51,637 nucleotides of DNA from an uncultured Eubacteriales bacterium (lineage in GTDB: Bacteria > Bacillota > Clostridia > Christensenellales > CAG-138). The DNA lies in assembly GCA_902787375.1 (NCBI GenBank), contig CADAGD010000002.1, positions 1-51,637 of the forward strand, given 5' to 3'. Shown one piece after another: positions 1-8,611 of the stretch. How positions within the stretch are numbered: position 1 is the stretch's first letter; each line of letters begins with the position of its first letter. A program made the translations under genes and the position numbers. The notes beneath the pieces are model-generated. The model saw only the letters and a list, made by a program, of their open reading frames with translations, had not been told where the DNA came from and made no database searches.

Positions 1-880
1 AAGCAGCTCCGATCAAGGCTTCATAGGCAATTTCAGGTTCTCCAAATCGGCGGATGAGAACGGATTGCGGATAATATTCCTCGATTGCGGCAGAAAGCTC
101 GATCAGTTCAGAAGCTTTCTTCGGATCAGCGTCATAGTCGGTCTTTGCGGCTGCTTGGTCGTTTTCCTCGCTTTTGTGTTCACGGCGGGAATAATCGTCG
201 CTCCCATTGCCGAGAGCTATGAAAAGCAGAAGCGGTTCATATCCGACGCCGGGCATGAGATCAAAACACCCCTGACGATCATTAACGCAAATGTAGACCT
301 GCTTGAGCTGGATGGCGAGAAGGAGGAACTCACGGAGATACGCGAGCAGACCGTACGGCTAACGGGGCTTACAAACGACCTTATCATGCTCTCAAAGATG
401 GAAGAGGCGGAGCATACGATTCAAAAAATAGACTTTCCGCTATCCGATCTCGTGAGCGAGACCGCAGCCTCGTTCCGCGCTCCGGCTGCCTCGCGCGGAC
501 TAAATTTCGACGCGGACATAGCTCAGGGCGTTTCAATGAACGGAGCCCCTGACACAATTCGCAGGCTTATATCCGTGCTTCTCGAAAACGCCGTCAAATA
601 TGCTCCTGAGAACGGGAGTGTCAAGCTATGCATGATCTCCCAAAAGAAGCAGTCTATTATCTCGGTCGAAAACGATACTGCCGAAAGAATCGCAGAAAAC
701 GACCTTGCTCACATATTCGACAGGTTCTATCGCGCCGACGCCTCGCGCAATTCCTCCACCGGAGGGCATGGCATAGGTCTTTCCATAGCCAAGGCGATAG
801 TGGAAGCGCACGGCGGGAGCATTTCCGCTTCATCGAAAACCGGGAACGATTTCTGCGTCACGGCTGTGCTGCCCCTATGA
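1..880 (+). CDS. Sensor histidine kinase, C-terminal part (cut by window start)
   Basis: The reading frame is open from base 2, so the gene starts before the window. The visible part has one membrane segment (about bases 125-200), then a HisKA dimerisation helix with the H-box FISDAGHEIKTPL, an N-box (LLENAVKYAP) and a G-box (GGHGIGLSIAKAI). It is therefore the cytoplasmic half of a membrane sensor kinase that would autophosphorylate on the H-box histidine and pass phosphate to a response regulator, presumably encoded just upstream. The N-terminal sensor domain is not visible. No HAMP domain is obvious between the membrane segment and the H-box. The signal sensed cannot be told. Confidence 0.9.
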   Translation, partial: SSSDQGFIGNFRFSKSADENGLRIIFLDCGRKLDQFRSFLRISVIVGLCGCLVVFLAFVFTAGIIVAPIAESYEKQKRFISDAGHEIKTPLTIINANVDLLELDGEKEELTEIREQTVRLTGLTNDLIMLSKMEEAEHTIQKIDFPLSDLVSETAASFRAPAASRGLNFDADIAQGVSMNGAPDTIRRLISVLLENAVKYAPENGSVKLCMISQKKQSIISVENDTAERIAENDLAHIFDRFYRADASRNSSTGGHGIGLSIAKAIVEAHGGSISASSKTGNDFCVTAVLPL

Positions 881-943
881 AAAGACAGCGGTTTAACAAG
901 AAAACCAAGAAAAACATATAAAAGCCGAAACGGAAAAGGAGTG

Positions 944-978
944 TGAGGGAGGCTCTTCGTAAGGAAGTGTCTCCCTCA
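944..978. repeat. Inverted repeat after the sensor kinase gene
   Basis: TGAGGGAG (944-951) and CTCCCTCA (971-978) form a perfect 8-bp stem with a 19-base loop. There is no T-run directly after it, so it is only possibly a terminator for the kinase transcript. Confidence 0.4.
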
Positions 979-1026
979 GACCGTTTTAACTCCACCAACA
1001 GGCGAGACAACTTGAAAACCGGGTTA

Positions 1027-1055
1027 TTGAAACCCGTGCGCCGGTTTCGTATAAT
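1027..1055 (+). promoter_or_regulatory. Sigma-A promoter of the Xre/TPR gene
   Basis: TTGAAA (1027-1032), a 17-base spacer and TATAAT (1050-1055). The -35 lies within a short inverted repeat (GGGTT...AACCC, about 1021-1037), which could be an operator for autoregulation. The operator role is inference. Confidence 0.8.
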
Positions 1056-1099
1056 GAGCTTGCAATCGGAAAACAAAACCCAGTGAGGAGGTATTTCAT

Positions 1100-2134
1100 A
1101 TGGAAATGGGAAAGAAAATCAGACAGCTCCGCTTCAAGGCGGGACTGACACAGGAGCAGCTGGCGGAGAAGCTGGGTATCGGCCCCCAGTCGGTGTCCAA
1201 GTGGGAAAATGCCGTGGCCATGCCCGACATCACCACCCTTCCCCTTCTGGCGGAGATCTTCGGCGTCAGCATCGACGATCTCTTTGATCTGACAAGCGAG
1301 CAGCGTCTGAACCGCATTGAGAACAGCCTGGATATTACAGAGGAACTCCCGCAGGATCTCTTCCGGGAATACGAGGATTTTCTGAAGGCGCAGCTTGACG
1401 GCGAACAGAACCGGCAGCGCTCAACGAGCCTCATCGCCTACCTGTACTGGCACCGCATGAAATCCTGCGCTGCAAAAGCGGCCAGATACGCCAAAGACGC
1501 CATCCGGACGGCCCCCGGCGAGAAGGACTGCCAGTGGGTCCTGGATCGGGCGGAAGGTCATGCGAGTTGGGACTGGAACATCGCCAATCACACGAAGGCT
1601 ATTGAGTTCTGGCGCGGTATCGTTGAAGAAAACCCGGAGGTCCGCCTGCCGTATCTGTATCTTTTAGGCAATCTGCTGGCAGATCACCGCGCGGACGAAG
1701 CGGAATCGTATCTGGAGCGGGTAAGCCGGCTCCCAGATGCAAGGCCCGTCATGGTCCAGGTCTACCGCGCGCACATTGCTCTGGCCCGCTTTGACGCAAA
1801 AACGGCAGACAGGATTATGGAAGACCTGGTGGCAGCGCACCCGGAGGACCCCGCCTGTCTGTTCGAAGCTGCACAGTATTACGCGAAAAAATGCGATTAT
1901 CAGAAAGCGATCGGACTCTATGAGCGATCCTTTGAGAACGAGCCCCGCCGGCCGCGTTTCACCGATGAGCTGACGGCCATCGCGGACATCTGCGAGATCA
2001 CCGGCGACTACCGCAAGGCGGCGGAGACCTACGACCGGATCATTGGCCTCTTGGAAAACGAGTGGGGATTTACTGAGGAAACAGATCTGCGAAAGGCCAA
2101 AAAAGAAAAAGCACGTCTGCTTGCGAAAGCATAA
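1100..2134 (+). CDS. Xre-family helix-turn-helix regulator with TPR-like C-terminal domain
   Basis: This 344-residue protein starts at the ATG served by GAGGAGG (1085-1091). Residues 5-60 are a typical HTH_3 domain (TQEQLAEKLGIGPQSVSKWE). The rest is helical with TPR-like pairs (for example around residues 225-320), as in regulators that sense a peptide or protein partner. It is probably a cytoplasmic DNA-binding regulator with its own promoter. Isoleucine is mostly coded ATC here, while most other genes of the window favour ATA, and the gene looks richer in G+C. That hints at a different origin. The target genes are unknown. Confidence 0.85.
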   Translation: MEMGKKIRQLRFKAGLTQEQLAEKLGIGPQSVSKWENAVAMPDITTLPLLAEIFGVSIDDLFDLTSEQRLNRIENSLDITEELPQDLFREYEDFLKAQLDGEQNRQRSTSLIAYLYWHRMKSCAAKAARYAKDAIRTAPGEKDCQWVLDRAEGHASWDWNIANHTKAIEFWRGIVEENPEVRLPYLYLLGNLLADHRADEAESYLERVSRLPDARPVMVQVYRAHIALARFDAKTADRIMEDLVAAHPEDPACLFEAAQYYAKKCDYQKAIGLYERSFENEPRRPRFTDELTAIADICEITGDYRKAAETYDRIIGLLENEWGFTEETDLRKAKKEKARLLAKA

Positions 2135-2228
2135 TTCGGTTCTGCCCCACAACTCTTGTCAACAGTCATAACAACAGTCATAACGAGCATCGGATTTTGC
2201 ACCCCATAATCCGTAACAGGCAAAAAAA

Positions 2229-2258
2229 CCGGCGTGACCGCAACGGTCACGCCGGTTT
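2229..2258 (+). terminator. Terminator after the Xre/TPR gene
   Basis: A perfect stem, CCGGCGTGACC (2229-2239) with GGTCACGCCGG (2245-2255), has a 5-base loop. A-run before it and T bases after it make it plausible on either strand. Confidence 0.75.
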
Positions 2259-2387
2259 CACGTCCTTTTGAGCTGGTAATTGCCGCCTCAAAGCAACTTC
2301 CTTATAAAGTGCTGCTTGAAAACTCGCTTCTTTTTTATTTTCGATTAAGAATAGCCCCGTATAATGCGAGTATAGGAGGTGGGAACA

Positions 2388-2975
2388 ATGACATACACCG
2401 AGTTTTACGGAAACGAGTATGAATTGCTGAAGCAAACGCAGCACTCGCTGACGGTCAAGATCGAGAGGATGATGGACGCATTCCGCTCGGAAGAAGACAT
2501 ACAGCCCATCGTTTATTATTGCTCACGAATCAAAAGCCCCGACAGTATGATCGACAAGCTGCAAAGGTACGGTCTGCCCGTAACCCGTGAAGCCGCGCTC
2601 GGCAGCATATACGACGCGGTCGGCGTTAGGGTTATATGCTCGTTTACCGGCGATGTGATAAGCGTCATCGAAACATTCGAGAACGATCCCGATATAGAAA
2701 TCATCAAAAAGAAGGATTACTTCTCGAATCCCAAGCCAAACGGCTATCGCAGCGTGCATCTGTGCATCCGCGTGTGCGAAACTGCCGCTCTTGCCGAGAT
2801 ACAGATAAGGACGATCGCTATGGATTTCTGGGCTACGCTGGAGCATCAGTTGAAATACAAAAAGAGCATATCCCATGAGGCTCTTATCCGAAACGAATTG
2901 AAGCGTTGCGCCGACGAGATCGCATCGACCGATATCTCGATGCAGACGATTCGAGAAATACTCAAAGATATATAA
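2388..2975 (+). CDS. Small alarmone synthetase ((p)ppGpp synthetase, RelQ-like)
   Basis: This 195-residue protein contains only the RelA/SpoT nucleotidyltransferase domain. It shows DAVGVRVIC, then KDYFSNPKPNGYRSVH, then IQIRTIAMDFWATLEHQ, the conserved synthetase motifs. There is no hydrolase (HD), TGS or ACT domain, and the length fits stand-alone SAS proteins (about 210 residues). It should transfer pyrophosphate from ATP to GTP or GDP to make the stringent-response alarmone. The ATG at 2388 is chosen because AGGAGG (2374-2379) lies 8 bases before it. A GTG at 2379 in the same frame overlaps that site. A TATAAT lies at 2360-2365, but no clear -35 is seen. Confidence 0.92.
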   Translation: MTYTEFYGNEYELLKQTQHSLTVKIERMMDAFRSEEDIQPIVYYCSRIKSPDSMIDKLQRYGLPVTREAALGSIYDAVGVRVICSFTGDVISVIETFENDPDIEIIKKKDYFSNPKPNGYRSVHLCIRVCETAALAEIQIRTIAMDFWATLEHQLKYKKSISHEALIRNELKRCADEIASTDISMQTIREILKDI

Positions 2976-3006
2976 TCGTGTTTTAAGTTCAATTAAGCTT
3001 GATGGC

Positions 3007-3012
3007 TATAAT
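3007..3012 (+). promoter_or_regulatory. Probable -10 element of the HtrA-like gene
   Basis: TATAAT at 3007-3012 lies 41 bases before the start codon. A weak -35 (TTAAGT, 2983-2988) is 18 bases upstream. Confidence 0.5.
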
Positions 3013-3047
3013 GATAATTGTAAATCATCCAAAGGAGGAAAAAGATC

Positions 3048-4376
3048 ATGTACGATAATGAATATTTCTATGATGAAACTTTAAATGCCGGCGTCGAGAC
3101 GGAAAGCAACGGTAAAAAGACCAAAAAGTCAGGAATGGGCAGAAGGATACTATCCGCTCTTCTCTGCGGGGCAATATTCGGAGGCGCCGCTGCCGGAGCT
3201 TTCGCGGGCGTCAACTCCGTTTTTAAAGACAACTCATCCGCAGAAGCCCTGACCGCACCGACGGAGCAAAGCTCCTTTACAGGGCTTACGACCGTATCCT
3301 ATTCATCGCTTAACGCGAAAACCGTTCAGACGCTTGATGTAAGCGATATTGCCGAGGGTGTTATGCCTGCCATGGTATCCATAACCAATGTGAGCGTGCA
3401 GGAGGTACAGAGCTATTTCGGGCTTTTCGGCGGGAGCAGAACGCTGACCGAGGAGCAGCAGTCGAGCGGTACGGGTATAATAATCGGTCAGAATGACAGC
3501 GAGCTGCTGATCGTCACCAACAATCACGTCGTCGAGGACGCCACAACGCTCTCGGTCTGCTTCGTCGATAACAATATATCGGAGGCTGTGATAAAGGGTA
3601 CCGATCCCGACAACGACCTTGCCGTCATAGCCGTCAAGCTCTCGGATATAAAAGATGAAACCTCATCGGCAATAAAGATTGCCGTACTCGGTGATTCGAA
3701 TACGCTCAAGGTCGGTCAACAGGTCGTCGCAATAGGCAACGCTCTGGGTTACGGGCAGTCCGTAACTACGGGCATCGTTTCGGCACTCGGCCGCAGCATC
3801 GACACTACCGACGCGATAATGATACAGACCGATGCCGCGATCAACCCCGGCAATTCAGGCGGTGCGCTGCTCAATATGAACGGCGAGGTTATAGGCATCA
3901 ATTCCGCTAAATTCTCCTCAACGGAGGTAGAGGGCATGGGCTACGCGATCTCCGTAACCACCGCAATGCCCATCATTGAGGACTTGATGAACCGAACCAC
4001 GCGAGAGAAGGTCGCTGATGAAAACGCCGCCTATCTTGGCGTCAACGGCGAGGAAATCACCGCCTCCATATCCTCCGCCTACGGCATCCCTCAAGGCATT
4101 TACATCACCTCGATAGACGGAGACAGCCCGCTTAAAAAGCTCGGAATAACGGTCAACAGCGTCATCACCCACTTCGACGGCATACGCGTTACCAGCATAT
4201 CCAACCTCGAAAACCGTTTGAAGTACTATGCTGCGGGAGAGTCCGTTGAGATAACCGTTCAGGTAATCGAAGGAAACGCATACGTCGAAAGGACATTCGA
4301 GGTCACGCTCGGCGCGGCAGCGGAACACAGCACCGACAGCTCAGGCTTCGGCTACAACCCATTCGGTCGGCACTGA
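3048..4376 (+). CDS. HtrA/DegP-type membrane-anchored serine protease with one PDZ domain
   Basis: This 442-residue protein has a short cytoplasmic head, a membrane anchor (about residues 31-57), a trypsin-like protease domain and a C-terminal PDZ domain (about residues 325-415). The catalytic triad is visible as H160 (TNNHVVEDA), D190 (DPDNDLAV) and S270 (NPGNSGGALLN). Such enzymes degrade or refold misfolded proteins outside the membrane. AAAGGAGG at 3031-3038 supports the start. The linker after the anchor is rich in Ser and Thr. The gene stands alone between the alarmone synthetase and a 400-base non-coding stretch. Confidence 0.93.
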   Translation: MYDNEYFYDETLNAGVETESNGKKTKKSGMGRRILSALLCGAIFGGAAAGAFAGVNSVFKDNSSAEALTAPTEQSSFTGLTTVSYSSLNAKTVQTLDVSDIAEGVMPAMVSITNVSVQEVQSYFGLFGGSRTLTEEQQSSGTGIIIGQNDSELLIVTNNHVVEDATTLSVCFVDNNISEAVIKGTDPDNDLAVIAVKLSDIKDETSSAIKIAVLGDSNTLKVGQQVVAIGNALGYGQSVTTGIVSALGRSIDTTDAIMIQTDAAINPGNSGGALLNMNGEVIGINSAKFSSTEVEGMGYAISVTTAMPIIEDLMNRTTREKVADENAAYLGVNGEEITASISSAYGIPQGIYITSIDGDSPLKKLGITVNSVITHFDGIRVTSISNLENRLKYYAAGESVEITVQVIEGNAYVERTFEVTLGAAAEHSTDSSGFGYNPFGRH

Positions 4377-4776
4377 CAGCTTCAGGCTGATAGCCTCCCG
4401 CAAGATAAATCCTCGCTTTTGCCGGAAGCCGGCATGTCGGAGCAGTAAAATCGGATGAAAGCTTTTTGCCGAAATCGACTCTTCCCCAAGGTGTCAGTTA
4501 ATCAGAGCTTGCCCAAGTCCTCCGGCATCGGCTCCCGTCCGAGCAAAGCACATAAAAGGTCACTTTAAGTCTAAGGCTGCAAAATCCGTCATTTTGCAGC
4601 CTTGCAAGCTGTTGAGCCGAAACGCCGTATTCGGCATTGCAAAATAGATGTATATTGTAAAAACAAAAAAACAGTATTGAAACTTATCCTTATCGGGTTT
4701 ATAATTGTTACAATTAAAGTATTGTTGCAAAACTACTGCAATACCATAAAAAAGCCTACAGGCTATGGAGGTTTAA
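4377..4776. other. Non-coding stretch between htrA-like gene and citE
   Basis: No convincing gene is seen. The stretch holds a perfect 12-bp stem (AAGGCTGCAAAA 4573-4584 with TTTTGCAGCCTT 4592-4603) that may end the htrA transcript, although no T-run follows. It also holds the citE promoter and an inverted repeat just downstream of it. The first 190 bases show nothing recognisable. There is no citD-like gene here. Confidence 0.6.
4677..4705 (+). promoter_or_regulatory. Sigma-A promoter of the citE-citF-mesaconase operon
   Basis: TTGAAA (4677-4682), a 17-base spacer and TATAAT (4700-4705). An inverted repeat (GTATTG 4719-4724 with CAATAC 4739-4744) falls in the first transcribed bases and could be an operator. 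Confidence 0.85.
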
Positions 4777-5658
4777 ATGCGCAGAAGTATGCTTTTTTTG
4801 CCGGGCAACACGCCTAACATGATTATAAACGGCGACGCTCTTGGCGCAGACAGCATCATATTGGATCTTGAGGACGCCGTATCCCCCGATGAGAAGGATG
4901 CGGCAAGGCTGCTTGTACGCAGCGCGATGCAGAACATGGGCTTCGTCGGAGTTGAGATAACTGTCAGGATCAACTCCATCGACACGGACTACTGGAAGGA
5001 CGATCTGGACGCCATAGTCCCCCTTAAACCGAATCTCATAATGCCGCCTAAGGCGAGCTGTGCCGAGGACATTCGCACCGTTGACGCCTACATTGCCGAG
5101 GTTGAGAAACGCTGCGGTATGGAGATCGGAACCGTAAAGCTGATACCGCTCATCGAAACAGCCATGGGCGTTGAAAACGCTTTCGCCATCGCTTCGGCAT
5201 GTCCCCGTGTCGCCGCGATATTCCTCGGCGGCGAGGATCTGACAGCCGACCTGCGCTGCAAGCGCACAAAGGCGGGCAACGAAATCGACTACGCAAGAAA
5301 GCGTCTTGTCGTTGCGGCAAGGGCTGCCGGAGTTGACGTTTACGATACTCCGTTCACCGACGTAAACGACGACGAGGGCATCGTAACCGACGCCGAGTAC
5401 GCAAAGAGCCTCGGCTTCAGCGGCAAATCCGCCATCGCTCCCCGTCACGTTAAGGTCATAAACGAGGTATTCAGCCCCTCAATAAAGGATATCGAATATG
5501 CCAAGCTCGTCTTTGAGGCGATAAGAATAGGCAAGGAGCAGGGCAAGGGCGCGGTTTCCCTGCGCGGAAAGATGATCGACAAGCCCATTGTCGAGCGCGC
5601 AAGGCAGACCCTTGAAATGGCAAAGCAGCTCGGTCTTGGAGGTGATTCGGATGAATAA
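4777..5658 (+). CDS. citE: Citrate/citramalate lyase beta subunit (CitE family)
   Basis: This 293-residue HpcH/HpaI-type TIM-barrel protein matches CitE in length and motifs: ILDLEDAV, VRIN, LIPLIETA and FLGGEDLTADL. CitE proteins cleave a citryl- or citramalyl-thioester, here most likely citramalyl-thioester to acetyl-thioester and pyruvate. The context, next to genes for making mesaconate from glutamate, points to citramalate and not citrate. It is the first gene of an operon with an ATGGAGG site at 4766-4772. Its last 8 bases overlap citF. The usual partner CitD (the acyl carrier) is not encoded in the window. Confidence 0.9.
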   Translation: MRRSMLFLPGNTPNMIINGDALGADSIILDLEDAVSPDEKDAARLLVRSAMQNMGFVGVEITVRINSIDTDYWKDDLDAIVPLKPNLIMPPKASCAEDIRTVDAYIAEVEKRCGMEIGTVKLIPLIETAMGVENAFAIASACPRVAAIFLGGEDLTADLRCKRTKAGNEIDYARKRLVVAARAAGVDVYDTPFTDVNDDEGIVTDAEYAKSLGFSGKSAIAPRHVKVINEVFSPSIKDIEYAKLVFEAIRIGKEQGKGAVSLRGKMIDKPIVERARQTLEMAKQLGLGGDSDE

Positions 5659-7057
5659 ACTCGTAAACAGCATTAAACAGGCGGTCATAGACAGCGGCTT
5701 GAAGGATGGCCAGACCATATCCTTCCACCATCATTTGAGGAACGGCGACTATGTTCTCAACATGGTAATGGAGGTCATAGCGGAGCTTGGAATCAAAAAC
5801 CTGACCGTCAACGCCAGCTCCCTTTTCGACACGCACCGCCCCTTGAAGGAGCATATCAAGAACGGCGTCGTCACAACAATACTGACGGACTATATGTCCG
5901 CTGAGCTGGGAAGCTTCATATCGGCGGGCAATATGGCAAATCCCGTCCAGTTCCGCACTCACGGCGGAAGGCCATGCGATATTGAGAACGGCAGCACTCC
6001 GATAGACGTGGCTTTTATTGCCGCTCCCGCTTCGGACGCCATGGGCAACTGCACGGGCAAGTACGGAAAGTCCGCCTGCGGTTCGCTCGGATACGCCATT
6101 CCCGACGCGAAAAACGCCGGATTCGTCGTCGTTATAACCGACGAGCTTCATACCTATCCGCTTACCGGCTGGTCGATCCCCGAAACGGATGTCGATGAGG
6201 TGGTAGTTGTTGACTCAATAGGCAATCCAGCCGGCATCGTATCCGGCACAACCAAGATAACCCGCGATCCCGTCGGTCTTTCAATGGCAATGACCGCCGT
6301 TGACGTCATCAAGGCTTCCGGGCTTCTGAAGGAGGGCTTCAGCTTCCAGACCGGCGCGGGCGGAGCCTCGCTTGCCGCCGCCAAATACCTCAAGGACGTC
6401 ATGCTTCGTGAAAAGATACGCGGAAGCTTCGGGCTTGGCGGTATTACCGGCTACATGGTCGATATGCTTAACGAGGGCTGCTTCGACTCGCTTATGGACG
6501 TTCAATGCTTCGACCTCAAGGCGGTCGAGTCAATAAGGAGCAACCCCCGTCACAACGAGATATCCGCCACTCATTACGCCTCTCCCGGTGCTAAGAGCGC
6601 GGTCGTTGACAGCCTTGACGTCGTAATACTCGGCGCGACTCAGATCGACACCGACTTCAATATCAATGTCCACACCGACTCCAACGGGCGCATAATGGGC
6701 GGCTCCGGCGGTCACAGCGATACCGCGGCAGGCGCGAAGCTTTCCATGATAATCGCTCCGCTCTCAAGGGCGAGGCTTCCCATCGTCACCGACCATGTCA
6801 CCTGCGTTTCCACTCCCGGAAGCACCATCGACGTGCTTGTCACGCAGAAGGGCGTCGCCGTCAATCCCCGAAACGAGGAGCTGAGGCTCAGGCTCAGGGA
6901 CGCGAATATAAAGCTCCTTGACATAAACGAGCTGAAGAGCATGGCTGAGAGAACAAGCGGCACCCCCGAAAAGCCCTCCCTCGGCGACCGCATTGTCGCG
7001 GATATTATCTACCGTGATGGAACGGTCATAGACCATATAAGAAATGTTGTTGAATAA
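5651..7057 (+). CDS. citF: Citrate/citramalate CoA-transferase, lyase alpha subunit (CitF family)
   Basis: This 468-residue protein is a clear CitF homologue along its whole length, with GGASLAAAKYL, FALGGIT-like SFGLGGITGYMVD and CITPGS-like CVSTPGSTIDVLVTQKG blocks. It lacks roughly 45 N-terminal residues found in enterobacterial CitF. CitF swaps the acetyl group of acetyl-thioester for the substrate acid, so that CitE can cleave it. Start ATG 5651 has GGAGG at 5638-5642 and overlaps the citE stop, which suggests coupled translation. With no citD, citC, citX or citG visible, it may use free acetyl-CoA as donor. That last point is inference. Confidence 0.9.
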   Translation: MNKLVNSIKQAVIDSGLKDGQTISFHHHLRNGDYVLNMVMEVIAELGIKNLTVNASSLFDTHRPLKEHIKNGVVTTILTDYMSAELGSFISAGNMANPVQFRTHGGRPCDIENGSTPIDVAFIAAPASDAMGNCTGKYGKSACGSLGYAIPDAKNAGFVVVITDELHTYPLTGWSIPETDVDEVVVVDSIGNPAGIVSGTTKITRDPVGLSMAMTAVDVIKASGLLKEGFSFQTGAGGASLAAAKYLKDVMLREKIRGSFGLGGITGYMVDMLNEGCFDSLMDVQCFDLKAVESIRSNPRHNEISATHYASPGAKSAVVDSLDVVILGATQIDTDFNINVHTDSNGRIMGGSGGHSDTAAGAKLSMIIAPLSRARLPIVTDHVTCVSTPGSTIDVLVTQKGVAVNPRNEELRLRLRDANIKLLDINELKSMAERTSGTPEKPSLGDRIVADIIYRDGTVIDHIRNVVE

Positions 7058-7078
7058 TCAGAAAGCGCGGTAATTGAA

Positions 7079-7918
7079 ATGAGAGAGATAAAGGCCGATA
7101 TAATCACCGAAAGGATAGCCGAGCTGTGCGTCGCGGCAAACTGCGTGCTTCCCTGCGACATAAAGTCGCGCATCGAGGACGCGCGCAGTAAGGAGCCCTG
7201 GCACACCGCTCAGGGAATACTTGATAAGATAATCGAGAACTACGGCATTGCCGAGAGGGACAACGTCCCCATATGTCAGGATACGGGCGTTTGCTGTGTA
7301 TTTCTCAAGATAGGTCAGGAGGTTCATATAGACGGCGACCTCCGAGCCGCCGTTGACGAGGGCGTCCGCAGGGGCTATGGCGAAGGCTATCTCAGAAAGT
7401 CCGTCGTAAAGGATCCCCTTCGCAGGGTGAACACGGGCGATAACACTCCCGCCATGCTCTACACCGAGATAGTTCCCGGAGATAAGATAGAGCTGACAGT
7501 CGCTCCCAAGGGCTTCGGCAGCGAGAACATGTCCAAGCTTGCCATGCTCAAGCCCTCCGACGGCATTGAGGGCGTAAAGGCGTTCATACTGCAAACCGTC
7601 AAGGACGCCGGCCCCAATCCATGTCCGCCCATTGTCGTCGGCGTCGGCATTGGCGGCACATTCGACAAGGCTGCTTATCTTGCCAAAAAAGCCCTTATGC
7701 GCAGCACCGATGTGCGCAATTCCGATGAGTTCTACGCGGAGCTTGAAGCCGAGATGCTTGAGAAGATAAACTCTCTCGGCATTGGCCCGCAGGGGCTTGG
7801 AGGCAGAACCACCGCTCTGGCTGTCAATATCGAGTGGATGCCCACTCATATAGCCGGACTTCCCGTCGCGGTGAACATAAACTGTCATGTGACAAGGCAC
7901 AGAACCCTCGTTATTTAA
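7079..7918 (+). CDS. Mesaconase (class I fumarase-like hydro-lyase) alpha subunit
   Basis: This 279-residue protein is the N-terminal-domain subunit of a two-subunit, oxygen-sensitive class I fumarate hydratase. Three cysteines match the [4Fe-4S] ligands of the family: C66 (PICQDTG), C182 (NPCPPIVVGVGIGG) and C269 (NINCH). The family covers fumarase, L(+)-tartrate dehydratase and mesaconase. The neighbouring methylaspartate genes make mesaconase (mesaconate + water to citramalate) the best assignment, but a fumarase role cannot be excluded. No strong ribosome binding site precedes ATG 7079. Confidence 0.88.
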   Translation: MREIKADIITERIAELCVAANCVLPCDIKSRIEDARSKEPWHTAQGILDKIIENYGIAERDNVPICQDTGVCCVFLKIGQEVHIDGDLRAAVDEGVRRGYGEGYLRKSVVKDPLRRVNTGDNTPAMLYTEIVPGDKIELTVAPKGFGSENMSKLAMLKPSDGIEGVKAFILQTVKDAGPNPCPPIVVGVGIGGTFDKAAYLAKKALMRSTDVRNSDEFYAELEAEMLEKINSLGIGPQGLGGRTTALAVNIEWMPTHIAGLPVAVNINCHVTRHRTLVI

Positions 7919-7930
7919 GGAGCGTGCAAT

Positions 7931-8491
7931 ATGGAAAAACGAATTACCCTCCCCCTCACAAGGGAAATGGCAAGAACCATCAAGTCCGGGGACGCATGTC
8001 TGCTCTCCGGCGTCATATACACGGCGAGGGACGCCGCACACAAACGCCTTGTTGAGCTTGTCGAAAGCGGAAAGCCCCTCCCATTCGATATAAAGGACGC
8101 GACCATCTATTATGTAGGCCCCACTCCGGCAAAGCCCGGTCAGGTCATAGGCTCGGCAGGCCCCACAACAAGCTACCGCATGGACGCTTACTCCCCCATC
8201 CTCATTCGTGAGGGCGAAACCGGCATGATAGGCAAGGGCAAGCGAGGCTCCGAGGTCATATCCGCCATGAAGGAATACGGCGCGGTGTATTTCGCCGCTA
8301 TCGGCGGAGCCGGCGCGCTGCTCTCAAGCTGCATCAAATCGGCTGAAATAGTCTGCTATGAGGACTTGGGCGCGGAAGCCGTAAGACGGCTCGTCGTGGA
8401 AGACCTCCCCGTCGTGGCTGTAATCGACAGCGAGGGCGGCAATCTTTACGAAACCGGCGTTTCGGCCTACCTCGATTCCCTCAAGAGCTGA
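7931..8491 (+). CDS. Mesaconase (class I fumarase-like hydro-lyase) beta subunit
   Basis: This 186-residue protein is the C-terminal-domain subunit of a class I fumarase-type enzyme, with YYVGPTPAKPGQVIGSAGPTTSYRMD-like motif pieces (GPTTSYRMD), IGKGKRG and the IGGAGALL loop. It follows the alpha subunit by 12 bases, with AAGGAG overlapping the alpha stop codon. Together the two subunits should hydrate mesaconate to citramalate, feeding CitE/CitF encoded upstream. A terminator follows 48 bases downstream. Confidence 0.88.
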   Translation: MEKRITLPLTREMARTIKSGDACLLSGVIYTARDAAHKRLVELVESGKPLPFDIKDATIYYVGPTPAKPGQVIGSAGPTTSYRMDAYSPILIREGETGMIGKGKRGSEVISAMKEYGAVYFAAIGGAGALLSSCIKSAEIVCYEDLGAEAVRRLVVEDLPVVAVIDSEGGNLYETGVSAYLDSLKS

Positions 8492-8538
8492 ACCCCTATA
8501 ACGTCATTCGGCGCATACCTGCGCCGTGTTTTAAAAAT

Positions 8539-8561
8539 CCAATAAATATATTGGTTTTTTT
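8539..8561 (+). terminator. Terminator of the cit/mesaconase operon
   Basis: CCAATA and TATTGG pair around an AATA loop and are followed by seven T. A second short hairpin (GGCGC 8510-8514 with GCGCC 8521-8525, then GTGTTTT) lies just upstream. Confidence 0.75.
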
Positions 8562-8573
8562 CCTCTGTACTTA

Positions 8574-8602
8574 TTGACATTGTTTTAGAAGTGGCGTATC
8601 AT
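8574..8602 (+). promoter_or_regulatory. Sigma-A promoter of the glutamate mutase operon
   Basis: TTGACA (8574-8579), a 17-base spacer and TATCAT (8597-8602). It lies between the upstream terminator and glmS, so the two halves of the pathway are separate transcription units. Confidence 0.85.
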
Positions 8603-8611
8603 ACGCAAAAG

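Noticed and set aside
4602-4817. 71-residue frame before citE as a possible citD
   Set aside because: It runs through the promoter into citE in another frame and has none of the CitD features (a Ser attachment site in a ~95-residue protein).
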